From: UBA5239 sp031548025
GTDB taxonomy: Bacteria; Verrucomicrobiota; Lentisphaeria; Victivallales; Victivallaceae
Direction of reading: 5' to 3'
NCBI GenBank assembly: GCA_031548025.1
Contig: JAVBRM010000086.1
Span: forward strand, 17,816-81,815
DNA length: 64,000 bases
The stretch's first letter is position 1. Each line of letters begins with the position of its first letter. The notes under the pieces are model-generated. The model saw only the letters and a program-made list of their open reading frames with translations, was not told the DNA's origin and ran no database searches. Of the stretch, positions 61,923 through 64,000 are shown in pieces. Position numbers and translations under genes: made by a program.

Positions 61923-64000
61923 ATGGAAAAGTATTTTTTGGGTATTGATATCGGATCAACGACCTTAAAGGCGGTGGTATTATCCGACAAGGGCAAGGTG
62001 CGTCATACTCTGTATCAGAGAACGCGTCCGGTCGGGTCCGGTAAAATCATTTGCAGTGGTTCCTGCCATAAATGTGGCCAGTGTAATTACGGCGCCTTGA
62101 AAAAAACCATCGAAGATTTCCTGGCCGAATGCGGCCTGACCGATAAAAATATTACCGCCACCGCGGTTACCGGCAGTCAGATTGTCGAAGATACCCGCCG
62201 CTTCATACCCTACGACTTCCAGGTGTCCGAAGTCCAGGCGCACGTGGCCGGAGCCCAGAATTATCATCCCGGCTGCAAAGCCATTCTCGACGTCGGCGGC
62301 CAGGATAGCAAGGCCATGGTCTATAACGAAAAAATGCAACTCTGGAATTCCAAAATGAGCGGCATCTGCGCCGCCGGCACCGGAGCTTTTCTCGACAGTG
62401 TCGCCCTGAAACTGGACGTGCCGATCGAAGAAATGGCCGACAAAGCCAACTATGACAGCGACCTCGAATTTTCCTCGGTCTGCGCGGTGCTCAGCGCGAC
62501 CTCGATCAATAAATTTAAAAACCGTTTCCCGCTCGGTGAAATCATCGGCGGCGCCTGCCGGGCTCAGGCCCGTACGATCATGTCCGGCGTCGGCCAACTC
62601 TTTCTCGATTACCACGGCCCGATTATCTTTCAGGGCGGTGTGGCCTACAACCGCGCGGTAGCCTATTACTTGCGGGAAATCACCGGCAACGAGATCATCA
62701 TCCCCGAATTTCATGGGGTCATGGGCGCTTTGGGCGCGGCCTGCCTGGCGGCCAAATCTTCCGAATTGAAAAAGAAATATCAGCTCCCCAAGAAAATATT
62801 CGACGGCAAATTCCATCAATTGCCCTCCATCGCCATGCGGACTCAGGCGACCAAAAAAGATTTTCTGGTCCGCCGCGGCAACGAACCGCTGGTATGGCGC
62901 AATCTCTTTTTTCCGACGGAAATTCTCAACGCCATGAATTTGAAGATGCTCACTCTGGAAACTTACGCCGCGCTCTTTGCCCGTAACTCCAAACGCATCA
63001 AAAAATCTTTCGACGAAGCCGCCTGCAAGGGCTTCTCCGGCGAGACCTGTTCTTTCCTCCGGGTACTCGAAGGCATGGATCTGCCCAAACCGGCGTTTGG
63101 TGTTTCCACCTCCCAGCCGTGCCAACAGGGCGAGCGGATTTTCCGCGACCTGGCCCGTTCTTACGGCATCGAGGATAAATTATTCTCGCTCCAGACCCCC
63201 ATCTCTTTCAGCGAACCGGCAATCGAACAGATGGCCCAGGGACTGGAAATGGCGGTATGGGAACTCGAAAAGGCCTGTAATACGAAACTCGATCCCAGGA
63301 AACTGGCCGAAGCCATCGAGTTTTCCAACGAAGCCCGGCATTACTCCAAGCTTTGTAACGACCTCCGTTTCAACAGCCCTCCGTTAATCCGGGGATCTCA
63401 GGCGGTATACTTCTCGGTGATCTTCTCTCAGCTCTGGGGCCGTCAGGAACTGGTCGATATCCAGAAACAGTTCCTGAAAGACCTGGAGCAGCGCCGCGAC
63501 GAAATCGGTGATTCCATCAAATTCGAGGATACTCACCGTATTCTCTGGCTCCACCTGCCGCCGTTCTACGACGTCAGCCTGTTGGATTATATCGAGTTGA
63601 ACTGCAACGCGCCCATCGTTTTCGAAGAAGTCAACTTTGTCGGCTGGGACGAACTGAATGCCGCCGATCCGTACCGCTCGCTGGCGCGCCGCTTGCTGAC
63701 CGTCGGCTTTCTCGATCCGGGCTCCCGGGTCCAAATGATTTCGGAAAACTCCCGCAAGGGCCGCTTCAACGGCTGTATCCTGTACAACCACGGATTCGGA
63801 CGTTGTTCCATGGCCGACAGTTCCCTGGTCAAGCACCTGCGCGAAGAGCTCAACGACAAAGGAATCCCGCTGCTGGTCCTGGACGGGGACTGCATCGACC
63901 CCACCATCGACCCCTGCAGCACCTACACCAAAGTCAGTGCTTACATTGAAGCAATGAACGATAAAAAATACGGCAATATTTTTGGAAAATTGCAGGAGAG
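61923..64000 (+). CDS. acyl-CoA dehydratase activase fused to a HgdA/B-like domain (3' end outside window)
   Basis: The frame is open from the ATG at 61923 (AGGA 9 nt upstream) to the window end, 692 residues so far. The first 260 residues form the BadF/HgdC-type ATPase (FLGIDIGSTTLKAVVLSD, ILDVGGQDSKAMV, GICAAGTGAFLDS) that drives electron transfer to 2-hydroxyacyl-CoA dehydratases. A Cys-rich insert (CxxxCxxCxxC, about residues 45-55) follows the first strands. From about 330 onward, STSQPCQQGERIF and later YNHGFGRCSMADSSL resemble the dehydratase/reductase component. Long fused proteins of this type occur in anaerobes; the substrate is unknown. Confidence 0.8.
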   Translation, partial: MEKYFLGIDIGSTTLKAVVLSDKGKVRHTLYQRTRPVGSGKIICSGSCHKCGQCNYGALKKTIEDFLAECGLTDKNITATAVTGSQIVEDTRRFIPYDFQVSEVQAHVAGAQNYHPGCKAILDVGGQDSKAMVYNEKMQLWNSKMSGICAAGTGAFLDSVALKLDVPIEEMADKANYDSDLEFSSVCAVLSATSINKFKNRFPLGEIIGGACRAQARTIMSGVGQLFLDYHGPIIFQGGVAYNRAVAYYLREITGNEIIIPEFHGVMGALGAACLAAKSSELKKKYQLPKKIFDGKFHQLPSIAMRTQATKKDFLVRRGNEPLVWRNLFFPTEILNAMNLKMLTLETYAALFARNSKRIKKSFDEAACKGFSGETCSFLRVLEGMDLPKPAFGVSTSQPCQQGERIFRDLARSYGIEDKLFSLQTPISFSEPAIEQMAQGLEMAVWELEKACNTKLDPRKLAEAIEFSNEARHYSKLCNDLRFNSPPLIRGSQAVYFSVIFSQLWGRQELVDIQKQFLKDLEQRRDEIGDSIKFEDTHRILWLHLPPFYDVSLLDYIELNCNAPIVFEEVNFVGWDELNAADPYRSLARRLLTVGFLDPGSRVQMISENSRKGRFNGCILYNHGFGRCSMADSSLVKHLREELNDKGIPLLVLDGDCIDPTIDPCSTYTKVSAYIEAMNDKKYGNIFGKLQE

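Overview
This window looks like a piece of a Lentisphaerota (Victivallales-like) chromosome. The taxonomic signals are a pseudopilin with a leader of the form 'FTLIELLVVIAIIAILA', many secreted glycoside hydrolases and esterases with AraC or LacI regulators, and beta-propeller and DUF2079 genes. The assignment rests on gene content, not on a marker-gene tree. Coding density is high, no rRNA, tRNA or CRISPR array was recognised, and most genes have clear GGAG/GAGG ribosome-binding sites.

Region by region: 1-6.0 kb holds a partial beta-propeller gene with a TTG start, a LacI regulator, and a divergent five-gene sugar oxidoreductase operon (Gfo/Idh/MocA, SDR, Gfo/Idh/MocA, quinone-oxidoreductase-like, SDR) whose genes overlap or nearly touch. 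6.0-12.0 kb is a leftward carbohydrate block: a secreted protein with a pseudopilin-like tail, a GH2 enzyme, a second LacI regulator that is probably translated from a leaderless mRNA, and an NPCBM-domain protein. 12.2-17.8 kb is a JetABC (Wadjet/MukBEF-like SMC) operon with no jetD. 17.7-27.2 kb is an AraC regulator divergent from a secreted-glycosidase operon (MGH1/GH63-like enzyme, pseudopilin, two GH39-like enzymes, FAD oxidoreductase). 27.2-32.5 kb is a leftward operon of two tandem DUF2079 membrane proteins and an AraC regulator.

32.8-41.5 kb contains a GntR regulator, a CPBP protease with a small coupled gene, the MoxR-DUF58-membrane protein-VWA (Bat-like) operon, and three hypothetical genes. 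41.6-48.8 kb is a type IV pilus/type II secretion cluster with two GspE/PilB ATPases, PilT and two GspF/PilC platform proteins. It is followed by manC, coaX, a TrpF-like gene and convergent argH. 52.9-57.4 kb has a HEAT-repeat lipoprotein and mfd. 57.4-59.6 kb is a mobile-element zone with a four-helix-bundle (S23/IVP) gene inside a heptamer-repeat element, followed by an IS110-family transposase with structured flanks. The window closes with a secreted sialate O-acetylesterase and a divergent, truncated activase/2-hydroxyacyl-CoA dehydratase fusion.

Two features stand out as potentially undescribed. The first is a family of short elements bounded by inverted arrays of short tandem repeats, mostly heptamers: three solo copies, one remnant, and one copy associated with an S23-family gene. 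The second is the JetABC system that lacks its usual JetD nuclease subunit.
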